Part shown: piece by piece, positions 36,966 through 46,373 of the stretch
Numbering within the stretch: position 1 is the stretch's first letter
How the letters are laid out: the number at the start of each line of letters is the position of its first letter
Assembly (NCBI GenBank): GCA_011523545.1
Contig: WTGN01000028.1
Span: 46,201 to 110,200, forward strand
Source: Chloroflexota bacterium
Lineage (GTDB): Bacteria > Chloroflexota > Anaerolineae > Aggregatilineales > Phototrophicaceae
Direction: 5' to 3'
Length of the DNA stretch: 64,000 nucleotides
The notes under the pieces: generated by a model
Told to the model about the DNA's origin: nothing
What the model saw: only the letters and a program-made list of their open reading frames with translations
The model's database searches: none
Made by a program: the position numbers and the translations under genes

Positions 36966-38603
36966 TCAGCCGGAGCCCAGCGGCACGCCATAAAGATGCA
37001 AGCTGTGCCGCGCAGTCGAGACGGCGATCAAGCTGCCGTCCGGGCTGAAGCTGATGTCATGGATCGCGCCATCGATTTCGCGCGTGGTCAGCAGCTGATG
37101 CGCTGTCGTATCCCAAACCGTGAAGACGCCGTCCGCCGCCCCAACCACCAGCATGGCGCCGTCCGGGCTGAATCCCAGCGTTGTCACATTGGCCGTCGGC
37201 ACGGGGTAATTGGCCAAGCTGGCGAATGAGACCGCATCAAGCATCTCCAGACTGGCGCCCGGCGCCGCTTGCGCCCAGGCAAATTGCTGACCGGCCGGGC
37301 TGTATTCAGCCGCTGTCAATACGGCGGATACGCCGAAGCTGCCGAAACGCTCGCCGCTGCTCACAGTCCAAACGCCCCGACTGCTGTCCCCCGCCGAGAA
37401 AATGCTGTCTCCATTTGGGTTGAAGGCAAGTTCGTGGATTAACTCGCCGTTTCCGGTGAGGATCGACTCCTGCGAAACTGACGGCAGGTCCCAGACGATG
37501 GCGGCGAATCTGCGATCCACTTCGGCTTGTGTATTGGCCTCCGGTCCGGCGCTGGCCAGCTTTTCGCCATCGGGGCTAAAGGCGATGGCCGAGACCGGGC
37601 CCACATGCGCGTTCAAGAAGAGCCGCTCGCTGAAGGTCAATGGCGAGCCGTCAACGATTTGCCAAAGATGCAAACTGCCAGCATCGCTGCCGAAAGCGAC
37701 CTGCGCTTGATCCGGCCGGAAAGCCAGCGTCGTTATGCCTTGATCGAAGTCCAGAAGGGCCGGCGTCAGATTCGGCTGGCGCAAGTCGTAGAGCCAGACG
37801 CTGTCGGATCCGATTGCCCCCGGCATCGCCAGGTAGCGATTGTCGGAAGACCAACCGTGAGCCGACTGGAAGTTGCCCTGAAGCCGGCCAAATTCTTGCA
37901 GATAGGCGACGAGGTTGATATTGAGCGCCTCGCGGCTGGGGATGGCGGGCGGCGCCAGGGGATGCACATAATAATCCCCGTCGCCGGCTTCCGCGATGTA
38001 ACCGGTCTGGTCATTGAATATTGCCAGCCACCAGACATAGCCGTCGACGCAATCGGGACCGGCGGTGATGCGCAATGGCAATCCTGCCGGGATCTGCAGC
38101 AAGACCGGCGCCTCGGGCGACGGGTGGCCGCGCAGATTCAAGCTGCCGGCCAGCGCTTCGACCTCCATGCCGGCGTTGACCCGCGAGCGCATGTAGGGCC
38201 CGCCGGTCGCCGCGTCACTGCAGAGCCGGTTGCTGTATGACGCTTCGGCTTCCGGGGCGGCTGCCGCGCCGGCCGCGTCAATGAGGCCGCAAAATACAAC
38301 TAGCGAACTGTCGTTGGAGACGCGATAGTCGTAAGTATTCGCGTTGTGAGACAATTGGAATTTGTAACCCAGGACGGCGCCGCCGCTGCCGTCAAGGCTC
38401 GGGCATCCCAGCGCGCTGTCCGGGAAGTTGATCTGTTCCCAGCGCCAATTCGACAAGTTGCCGATAACGACGGTATAGCCGAGCCGCCCGCTCAAGTCTT
38501 GCAGAGCGGCGTTGATTTGCGCCGGCGCGCCCTGCCCGCCCGTTCGCGCCGCCAAGGCAGCGAACATGAGGAGTATGAAGAATCTCGCGCGTGCAGACTT
38601 CAT
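36966..38603 (-). CDS. Secreted protein with SH3b-like domain and WD40 repeats
   Basis: MKSARARFFILLMFAALAARTGG signal; GSLNLRGHPSPEAPVLLQIPAGLPLRI SH3b-like; AFSPDGEKLASAG, GFSPDGAMLVVGAADGVFTVWD; ORF listed to 38627. Confidence 0.82.
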   Translation of the reverse strand: MKSARARFFILLMFAALAARTGGQGAPAQINAALQDLSGRLGYTVVIGNLSNWRWEQINFPDSALGCPSLDGSGGAVLGYKFQLSHNANTYDYRVSNDSSLVVFCGLIDAAGAAAAPEAEASYSNRLCSDAATGGPYMRSRVNAGMEVEALAGSLNLRGHPSPEAPVLLQIPAGLPLRITAGPDCVDGYVWWLAIFNDQTGYIAEAGDGDYYVHPLAPPAIPSREALNINLVAYLQEFGRLQGNFQSAHGWSSDNRYLAMPGAIGSDSVWLYDLRQPNLTPALLDFDQGITTLAFRPDQAQVAFGSDAGSLHLWQIVDGSPLTFSERLFLNAHVGPVSAIAFSPDGEKLASAGPEANTQAEVDRRFAAIVWDLPSVSQESILTGNGELIHELAFNPNGDSIFSAGDSSRGVWTVSSGERFGSFGVSAVLTAAEYSPAGQQFAWAQAAPGASLEMLDAVSFASLANYPVPTANVTTLGFSPDGAMLVVGAADGVFTVWDTTAHQLLTTREIDGAIHDISFSPDGSLIAVSTARHSLHLYGVPLGSG

Positions 38604-38765
38604 CGCAATCCTTCCCCGGCCATCCACTGCAGCAATTCCTTAATTATATCACGCCGAGCAGCGACCATCCGCGCGCGCGCCAAAGCTGTGTCCTTGAAAC
38701 TCCGGCCACTATTTGACACAATAATATGACATTGCAATGGTCGCGATAGATGGAAAGGCGCCCAT

Positions 38766-41480
38766 GTGGCATCGGCGCTGGACTACGTAGTACTCGGGCA
38801 TGATACTGGCGAGGGCGGTGACAGAAGCCGCAAGTTGCTGCTGTTCAATGGCGCGCTGCCGTCGATGGATCCCCGGTTTTATGCGGGCCTGGTAGACTTG
38901 CAGCCGATGCCGGACGCGGACGGCAACCTCGGCCCCGCCCTGGCCCTGCTTGACTTTGACCGGACGCGCAGGCTGCTGGCGGCAATCCAGCCGGCAGATG
39001 AACAGGCGGGCGCGTTCACCGATCACTATGTTTTTGTGCCCGCCATCGCCCTGGCGGAAGCGGCAAATCAGTGGCAGCGCTGGTTGGCTTTCCTGCCCGA
39101 AGCCTCGCAAGACGTCAACATGACATTGCCGCAATTGCAGCCGCCTGATTTCAAGCCGCTGGAGATTGAGACGCGGGCGGAAAATCTCGGGCGCATCCTG
39201 GACGAACTGCCCGCCGAGGGCTTCGAGCAGGCGCTGACCCTGCTGGGCGCGCTGATGAAGGACCGGCCGCTGGTCATCCTCAAGTTTCCGCCTGATCTCA
39301 AGCGGCGCTTGGGCCTGATTTCCGGCATTCAGGCGCTCATTCCCGGGCCGCTGGCAGGCAGCCTGACATTCGCTACGCTAGCGCCAGCGAGAATCCAGCA
39401 TCGCCCTCAACTTACCTTCGCTGATGATGACCCCGACGCCTCGGCTTGGGTCTATGATTGGGCGGCGCCAGCGGTCATGCCTGAAGCGCTGGACCATCCA
39501 TATATCGAGGTGCTGCGGACGCTGTGGGCCGGCGATGCATCGGCGCTGGCGGCTGAAATCCAGGGCTTGGCGGCGCTCGGCCAAATCCAGGCGGGAACGG
39601 GCGAACTTGGGGCGGCTCTCCAGCAGATTGCCGAAGGCTTCCGGGTCAATCGCCAGTTGCGGAAGCCGACGGACGATGTCTCCACCGCTGCCATTTTGCG
39701 CGTCCTGGATAGCGCGGCGCCGCCTTCTGACGAGCTGCGTTTTCAATACATCAGCAAGCTCTTGCGGAATGCGCTGCGCGAGCGAGACGCCGCCGCCGGC
39801 AGACGCGTGGCGGAAGAGCTCGACAAAGATGCCGCGCTCGACGCGGTCTTGGCCGGCGTGTTCGACGAGATGCTGGAGGATCAACCCGACGCGGTTTATG
39901 TCTTCATCCGCAATCGCCTGACCCATCTTGGCATCGACGAAAGCTGGATCCCGCGCCTGCAAACCGCCGCCCGGCTCTCGCTCGAAGTCGCCATTCAGGA
40001 GGGCGATGTCGGCACCCTGGCCGGCTGGCTGGAGTTGATCGCGCATGAGCCGCAGACCTATCAGCTGCGCGATGTCTTGCGCGAGGGCATCTTGCTGGCG
40101 ACGGAACGCGCCTATGCCGACGCGGACCTCGGCATCCACCTGATATTGATCGCCGCCCGCCGCGTGCCGGAAATTGTCGCTGCCTTGTATCAAGACGAAC
40201 GGCTCATCAACGCGCTGGAAAGCAATGTGCGGATCGCCCTGCAGGCCGCCTCAGCCGATTCGCTGGAGCGCTTGATCGACGACAAAGCAGAATACTTCCT
40301 GCTCGCCTTGTATCACGGCATACAGGTCTCCAATGAAATCCTCGTTACGCTGGCGTCGGCTCAGCGGCTCTGGTCCCTGTACGTATCGGATGAGCGGGTG
40401 AACCTGCCCGCTGTGTACCGGCCGCCGACGATAGCGCGCCTGCTGGCCACCGAGGCCAGCCATCAAATGACCGACGACGCTGTCGACTTCCTCTTCGATA
40501 ACATCATCCTCTGTGATGATCGCAAGCTGATCGCCGAGGCGGCGCAGTGCTTTGCCGATCGCGAATGGCTGTTCCCTCGTATTAGCGCAGCGCTGGAACG
40601 CGACGCGGTGCCATTCGACAAAGCCCTGTCCATCATGAATACGCTCAACGGCATCAAGAGCGCGACGCCTCACGATGTGATCGACACCTATTTCTCACTG
40701 CTGGATTATTATCAGTGGGAGCCGGCTGCCCAGCGCATGATGGAAGCGCTCGCGCGCCTGCTGGCGAAACACCCGGATGCCCAGCTGTCTTATCGGCATC
40801 TCTGGAAGCTGTTTGATTCCTGCCTGGCGCTGGAGATCGAAGGCGCGACGCGCGTCTCGATGACTCAGCTGCTGCTGCAATACGGGGCCGAGGAAGACCT
40901 GGCCGCTGTCGTCGATGGCCTGGCGCGCATCAGCCGGCAGATCCTCCTGAACAAGACCTTGCGGGCAAACCTGAATGCCTGGTGGCGCTCTTACACCCAT
41001 AGCCTGAGCCTGGCGCAGCTGCAGCGCCTCGAGCGCGAACTGGCGCCGCTGCGAGGCATGGAAGCGCAAAAGCACATCCTCTATTCAGTGCTGGCGATGC
41101 GGCGCTGGCTGCACAGCCAGAGCCCGCTTGAATTCGCCGATTCCATCAACACCACGAATTCCATCCTCGAGCATATCACTGACGCCTTTGACGCCGCCCA
41201 TATTCACGAGATTGACTCCTACACAATCAGGCGCGAAGTGGACGCGGTAAGCCAGGGGCTTTCGTCGGAACAGCGCCATATCCTGGCCAACAATCTGCGC
41301 AACCTGGCCCAGCGCATCACGCAGATGGCTGAGAAACGCAGCAAGCCCTCGCTCATCCGCGGCGAAGACAGCATCGAGCGGCAATTGCAGCATGGCGAGG
41401 CGAACCCGCATGGCTCGATTGATATGATGAAATGGATCGCCGGTTATCTCGACGGCGCCCATCCGCAAACTGACGACTGA
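38766..41480 (+). CDS. Large (904 aa) uncharacterised, predominantly helical protein
   Basis: Long uninterrupted ORF with GTG start; N-terminus LGHDTGEGGDRSRKLLLFNGALP...FTDHYVFVPAIAL; no confidently recognised domain. Confidence 0.8.
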   Translation: MASALDYVVLGHDTGEGGDRSRKLLLFNGALPSMDPRFYAGLVDLQPMPDADGNLGPALALLDFDRTRRLLAAIQPADEQAGAFTDHYVFVPAIALAEAANQWQRWLAFLPEASQDVNMTLPQLQPPDFKPLEIETRAENLGRILDELPAEGFEQALTLLGALMKDRPLVILKFPPDLKRRLGLISGIQALIPGPLAGSLTFATLAPARIQHRPQLTFADDDPDASAWVYDWAAPAVMPEALDHPYIEVLRTLWAGDASALAAEIQGLAALGQIQAGTGELGAALQQIAEGFRVNRQLRKPTDDVSTAAILRVLDSAAPPSDELRFQYISKLLRNALRERDAAAGRRVAEELDKDAALDAVLAGVFDEMLEDQPDAVYVFIRNRLTHLGIDESWIPRLQTAARLSLEVAIQEGDVGTLAGWLELIAHEPQTYQLRDVLREGILLATERAYADADLGIHLILIAARRVPEIVAALYQDERLINALESNVRIALQAASADSLERLIDDKAEYFLLALYHGIQVSNEILVTLASAQRLWSLYVSDERVNLPAVYRPPTIARLLATEASHQMTDDAVDFLFDNIILCDDRKLIAEAAQCFADREWLFPRISAALERDAVPFDKALSIMNTLNGIKSATPHDVIDTYFSLLDYYQWEPAAQRMMEALARLLAKHPDAQLSYRHLWKLFDSCLALEIEGATRVSMTQLLLQYGAEEDLAAVVDGLARISRQILLNKTLRANLNAWWRSYTHSLSLAQLQRLERELAPLRGMEAQKHILYSVLAMRRWLHSQSPLEFADSINTTNSILEHITDAFDAAHIHEIDSYTIRREVDAVSQGLSSEQRHILANNLRNLAQRITQMAEKRSKPSLIRGEDSIERQLQHGEANPHGSIDMMKWIAGYLDGAHPQTDD

Positions 41481-41567
41481 CGCCGCAAACCAGCATTCGC
41501 ATCTGCTCCCTTTTCAAAGTAGAATCGTAGCATTCCAGCCGCCAGCGCTAAGGAGAACGGCGAGCGC

Positions 41568-41915
41568 ATGGAAAAACTATTCACCTACGGCACGCTGCGC
41601 AGCCCGGCGACGCAGCAGAAGCTGTTGGGACGCACCCTCGGCGAGGGACGGCCGGACAGCCTGCGAGGTTACCGGCTGGCCAAGCTCACCGGCATTCACG
41701 AGGTCTATTCCATCCTGCAGCCCCACCCCGGCTCGGTCGTCGAGGGCATGCTCTTCGAAGTCAGCGCCGACGAGCTCGAACGCCTGGACGATTACGAAGG
41801 CGATGCCTATCAACGCGTGAGCGTCCGCCTGCTCAGCAAGACGCGCGCCTGGGCTTACATGGAAAACCCAAAATCCAGCTTCCGTATTCACATCGAACCG
41901 CCGGACAACCCATGA
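41568..41915 (+). CDS. Gamma-glutamylcyclotransferase-like (AIG2/GGCT) protein
   Basis: KLFTYGTLRSP, LRGYRLAKLTG, VVEGMLFEVSADELERLDDYEGDAYQRVSVRL. Confidence 0.9.
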   Translation: MEKLFTYGTLRSPATQQKLLGRTLGEGRPDSLRGYRLAKLTGIHEVYSILQPHPGSVVEGMLFEVSADELERLDDYEGDAYQRVSVRLLSKTRAWAYMENPKSSFRIHIEPPDNP

Positions 41916-43084
41916 CCGAGCTCGGCATCGGCGTCATCGGCATGGGTTGGATGGGCCAGGTCCACGCCCGCTCTTACAGCTTGGTGCGCCAGCGATTCCC
42001 CGATTGCGGCTTGTCGGCGCGGCTTGTCATCTGCTCCGACAACGTGGCGCAAAGAGCGGAGCGCGCGCGCGACCTGCTCGGCTTTGAAGCGGCCACAACG
42101 CGCTGGCGTGATGTCATTGAGCACCCGGCCGTGCAAGTTCTGAGCATCGCGGCGCCCAACAATCTGCACCTGGAGATCGTCGAGGCGGCGGCGGCGGCCG
42201 GGCTGCATATCTTCTGCGAAAAGCCGGTCGGCCGAACGCCGCAGGAGACAGCGCAGATCGAAGCGATCGCCCGAAACGCGGGCATCCTCAGCTTTGTCGG
42301 CTTCAATTATCGCTGGGCGCCGCTGGTTCTTCACGCCAAGAGACTAATCAGCGACGGCGCGCTGGGTGAAATCACGCAGTACCGCGGCCGCTTCTTCAGC
42401 ATGTATGGCAGCGACCCGCTGGGTTTGCTCTCCTGGCGCTTCGACCGCGAATTCGCCGGCTATGGCGCCTTGGGCGACATCATGGCCCACGCCACCGATA
42501 TGGCGCTTTACCTTTGCGGCCCGGTCAAGCGGCTGGTCAGCAACGCGCACACCTTCATCGCCGAGCGCCCGCTGCCGATACCGGGGGTGGGCACGCATTA
42601 CTCGCGCGGCGCGCCCGAAGACCCGAAAGCCGCGGTCAGCAACGAGGATTATGTCGGCGCGCTGTTGGAATTCGAGAATGGCGCGCGCGGCACGCTGGAG
42701 GCCTCGCGCTCAATCGTCGGGCCGAAGAATCAAATGGCTTTTGAGATCAACGGCGCCAAGGGCGCGATCAACTGGGATTTCGAAAGGATGAACGAGCTGC
42801 AGCTATATCTGGGCGAAGACGGCCGGGGCGATGGCTTCACGCGGCTCGTCGCTGGCGACCGCTATCCCTGGCATGGCAACTTCAATCCGGGCGAAGGCAG
42901 CGGCCTGGGCTATGAAGACATGAAAGTGATCGAAGCCTGGCAATTCCTGCGCGCGGTTGCCGACGGCCGGCAGCGCGCCCCCGGGCTGGCCGATGCCCTC
43001 GCTGTCGCGGAGGCGCATCAGGCGATGATACGCTCCTGGAACAGCGGCGCCTGGGAAGCCATCACCTCCATGCGCCTGGATTGA
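41912..43084 (+). CDS. Gfo/Idh/MocA family oxidoreductase
   Basis: IGVIGMGWMGQVHARSY Rossmann motif; FCEKPVGRTPQE (EKP motif); 4-nt overlap with preceding gene. Confidence 0.92.
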   Translation: MTELGIGVIGMGWMGQVHARSYSLVRQRFPDCGLSARLVICSDNVAQRAERARDLLGFEAATTRWRDVIEHPAVQVLSIAAPNNLHLEIVEAAAAAGLHIFCEKPVGRTPQETAQIEAIARNAGILSFVGFNYRWAPLVLHAKRLISDGALGEITQYRGRFFSMYGSDPLGLLSWRFDREFAGYGALGDIMAHATDMALYLCGPVKRLVSNAHTFIAERPLPIPGVGTHYSRGAPEDPKAAVSNEDYVGALLEFENGARGTLEASRSIVGPKNQMAFEINGAKGAINWDFERMNELQLYLGEDGRGDGFTRLVAGDRYPWHGNFNPGEGSGLGYEDMKVIEAWQFLRAVADGRQRAPGLADALAVAEAHQAMIRSWNSGAWEAITSMRLD

Positions 43085-43116
43085 AATGCCTTCGCCACCA
43101 GTGACCTCATAATCTG

Positions 43117-44433
43117 ATGACAGATCTCGCCCTGCGCGGCCCGGTTTACACCCTGACAAGCGACCCCTTCCTCAACCCGGAAGCCGATTGCGCCGTCTAT
43201 GAGCCTGACGGGCTGATCCTGTTGCGAGACGGCCTCATCAGCGCTGTCGGCGCCTACGCCAACCTGCGCGGCACGCTGACGGAGACAGTCGAGCTGCGGC
43301 ATTATCCCGACTCAATTTTGATGCCCGGCTTCATCGACGCCCATATCCACTACCCTCAGAGCGAGATCATCGGCTCCTTCGGGACGCAGTTGTTGGAGTG
43401 GCTGCAAAAGTACACCTTCCCGGCCGAAGCCCGCTTCGTTGACGCCGAGCACGCGCGGCGCATCGCCGACTTTTTCATCGCCGAGCTGCAGCGCAATGGC
43501 AGTACAGCGGCCTCGGTATTCTGCACCTCAGCGCCCGTCTCGGTGGACGCCATCTTCGAGGCGGCCGGGCCCAGCAACATGCTCCTGCTGGCCGGGCTGA
43601 TGATGATGGACAGCCATGCGCCCGCGAACCTGGTCAATGGCGCGCAAGCGAGTTATGACGTTTCAAAGATGCTCATTGAGCGCTGGCATAATCGCGGACG
43701 CCGCCTTTACACGGTGAGTCCCCGCTTCGCGCTGACCAGCAGCCCGCAGCAGTTGGAACTGGCCGGCGCCTTGCTGCGTGAACAGGGCGACGTCCGCCTG
43801 CAATCGCATATTTCCGAGAATCGCGCCGAGATCGCTCGCGCCGCCGAGCTCTACCCAACGGCGGCGCATTACACCGACATTTACGAGCGTTACGGCCTGT
43901 TGGATGAACGGGCGATTTATGGCCACGGCATCCACCTGTCGGAAGAGGAGCTGTGCCGCTTCCACGAGACGGGCGCCAATATCGCCCACTGCCCGACGTC
44001 AAACTTTTTCATCGGCAGCGGCCTCTTCGATATCGCGCGGACGAAAGATTCGGCGCGGCCGGTCACCGTTGGGCTCGGCACCGATGTCGGCGGCGGCACC
44101 AGTTTTTCCATGCTGCAGACGATGAGCGAATCCTACAAGATGGCGCAGCTTCGCGGCATCTCGCTGACGGCGACGCAAAGCTATTATCTGGCGACGCTGG
44201 GGAGCGCGGAAGCCCTCGGCCTGGCCGACCGCATCGGCAGCCTGCAGGCGGGTTATGCCGGCGATATCGTCGTGCTGGACCCGCGCGCCACGCCCTTGCT
44301 CAAGCTGCGCGCCGATAGCGCCGAGTCGCTGGATGAGCTGCTTTTCGCCTTGATGATCTGCGCCGATGATCGCGCCATTGAGGCGACATACGTGGCGGGC
44401 GAACTGGTCTACGCGCGCGACACCGCCAATTAA
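43117..44433 (+). CDS. guaD: Guanine deaminase
   Basis: MPGFIDAHIHYPQSEIIGSFGTQLLEWLQKYTFPAE, GHGIHLSEEE, HCPTSNFFIGSGLFD, GLGTDVGGGTSFSML. Confidence 0.93.
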   Translation: MTDLALRGPVYTLTSDPFLNPEADCAVYEPDGLILLRDGLISAVGAYANLRGTLTETVELRHYPDSILMPGFIDAHIHYPQSEIIGSFGTQLLEWLQKYTFPAEARFVDAEHARRIADFFIAELQRNGSTAASVFCTSAPVSVDAIFEAAGPSNMLLLAGLMMMDSHAPANLVNGAQASYDVSKMLIERWHNRGRRLYTVSPRFALTSSPQQLELAGALLREQGDVRLQSHISENRAEIARAAELYPTAAHYTDIYERYGLLDERAIYGHGIHLSEEELCRFHETGANIAHCPTSNFFIGSGLFDIARTKDSARPVTVGLGTDVGGGTSFSMLQTMSESYKMAQLRGISLTATQSYYLATLGSAEALGLADRIGSLQAGYAGDIVVLDPRATPLLKLRADSAESLDELLFALMICADDRAIEATYVAGELVYARDTAN

Positions 44434-46373
44434 CCGGCGCCGCCCACATCAATCCTGCCCAATTTAAGATGTGACTGGCCGCCAACCTCAAGCCGCGCCA
44501 TCGGATCGCTGATGTCATAGAGCCCGGCGATCAGTTGATAATCGCCCGGCGGGATATCCGGCGGGATGAAGAGACCGTGATTGTCGATGATTGTCGCGCC
44601 AGGCGTCCAAGTCGTCGTCCTTGATGAACCGCCGGCCGGCTCGCTGTCGCGCTGGGCGACCAAGACGCCGTCGCTGTTCAGCAGCTGCAGGAACACCTTG
44701 TAGCGGGCCCTGGGCGTCACAAGGACCCGCCAGACGAGTTGCACCGGCAAGACCGCGCCCGGCTCGAGACTGGCCGCGCCCAGAGATACCGAGCTGAGCG
44801 AAATCTCGCCGCCGAAATCATGCGCGAGCGTCTGCGGCTCGGCCAGATTCGGCTCGCCCAAGTAAAGCGCATAACGCAAATCGTCGACCCAGCGATCGTC
44901 AATTTCAAAGGCGTTAAGGTTGAGCGTCGTCTCCACTACGCGGTTGGGGTCCTGCTGTTCCGCTCCATAAAAGATGACGTGAAGGCGATCGTAGGCGGCG
45001 ATGAGTTCCAGCACTTGCGCCCGCGTCGCGGCATCATCAGCGCTCGTCGGCAAGCCGAAGACGGGCACTTCCCCCTGATAATAATAGCGCAGCAACTCCT
45101 GCAGGCCGGCGGCGCTGACGATGACGGCGTCGGCCGCTCGCAGGTCCCGCTGCAAGTCCTGCGCCAGGCCGCGCATATCATCGCGCTGAAAATCGGGATG
45201 CTGGTAGAGAGGCGCCAGCCCCCGGCCGAGCGTGATCAGGTTTGCGCCCAAAGCGACCGCGGCCGCAAGCCTCGGCAGCGCGCGCAGGCCGAGCCCCCAC
45301 TCGCGGCGCGGGAGTGTCCAAAGCCTCCAGACGCCCCGCCCCAGCCACAAAGCCAGCGCCATCTGCGCCGGCAGTAGCAGGCGGAGAAAGTCATCTCCGA
45401 AGCCCACAGCCAAGAAAACGACCGTCGAGATGACAGCCCAGGCGGCCGGCAGCAGCGCGTCCCAACCCGCCCGTTGGCCTGACCGAGGCGTCAAAAGCCC
45501 GAGCAGCAGGAAGAACAAGACGACGACGCTCAATGCGCCGGCGCTATATTCGAATGTGTTGCCAAAGGCGAGCGCGCCAAAAATCTCGCGCAGCATTTGC
45601 TCGACTGGGGCGTGCTGCAGGCGATGCGACCGGTTGCCCAATTGAGAAACCGCCACCGGCAGCCAGGGCAGAAACAAGACCAAGGTCAAGGCATTCGCGA
45701 GCTGCAGCTTCAACCAGTGGCGCGCGGACGACCGCCAATGCTCAAGGAGCGGCTCGCCAGCGAGAGCAAGGCAAAATCTCAACGTCGCCCAAGCGGCTTG
45801 CGTCAGAATCACCAGGGCGAAGGCGATATGGGTGTAGACGCCGAGCGCGTTGATGAAGCCCAACGCGGCAATACGGCCCCGGCCAACGCCGCGCCTGGCA
45901 GCGCCGGGTTGAGCGCTTAAGCAATCGACATACAGCCACATGCTCGCGCCGGCAATCGCCGACAACATAGCGTACATGCGCGCTTCCTGCGCGTAGTAGA
46001 CGCTGAAGCTGTTGAGCGCGGTGAGCGCCGCAGCCGCCAAACCGGCGATCGGGTGAACGAGACGCGCCCCAAGCGCATAGACCCAGGCGACGCTGATAAT
46101 GCTGAAGAGCGCGGACAGCGACCGCAAGGCGAACTCGGACGAGCCGGTCAAGCCCTGCCACCAGCCCAGCGCGGTGAAATAAGCCGGCACATGCACATTG
46201 GGCTGCAGCAGCGGGATCAATTCGGGAAGCGTGCGGGTGGCATGGGCGTAGGCGACGCCTTCGTCGTACCAGAGCGATTGCGCGCCCAGCCGGTGAAAGC
46301 GGACGGCCGCCCCCAGCAATAGCAGCAGGATGACCAGCGCCAACATCGGCGCCTTCCGCCGCCCGTCAGTCAT
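44430..46373 (-). CDS. GT39/ArnT-like integral membrane glycosyltransferase
   Basis: RLGAQSLWYDEGVAYAHA, NVHVPAYFTALGWW, YYAQEARMYAM; multiple TM segments. Confidence 0.86.
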   Translation of the reverse strand: MTDGRRKAPMLALVILLLLLGAAVRFHRLGAQSLWYDEGVAYAHATRTLPELIPLLQPNVHVPAYFTALGWWQGLTGSSEFALRSLSALFSIISVAWVYALGARLVHPIAGLAAAALTALNSFSVYYAQEARMYAMLSAIAGASMWLYVDCLSAQPGAARRGVGRGRIAALGFINALGVYTHIAFALVILTQAAWATLRFCLALAGEPLLEHWRSSARHWLKLQLANALTLVLFLPWLPVAVSQLGNRSHRLQHAPVEQMLREIFGALAFGNTFEYSAGALSVVVLFFLLLGLLTPRSGQRAGWDALLPAAWAVISTVVFLAVGFGDDFLRLLLPAQMALALWLGRGVWRLWTLPRREWGLGLRALPRLAAAVALGANLITLGRGLAPLYQHPDFQRDDMRGLAQDLQRDLRAADAVIVSAAGLQELLRYYYQGEVPVFGLPTSADDAATRAQVLELIAAYDRLHVIFYGAEQQDPNRVVETTLNLNAFEIDDRWVDDLRYALYLGEPNLAEPQTLAHDFGGEISLSSVSLGAASLEPGAVLPVQLVWRVLVTPRARYKVFLQLLNSDGVLVAQRDSEPAGGSSRTTTWTPGATIIDNHGLFIPPDIPPGDYQLIAGLYDISDPMARLEVGGQSHLKLGRIDVGGAG

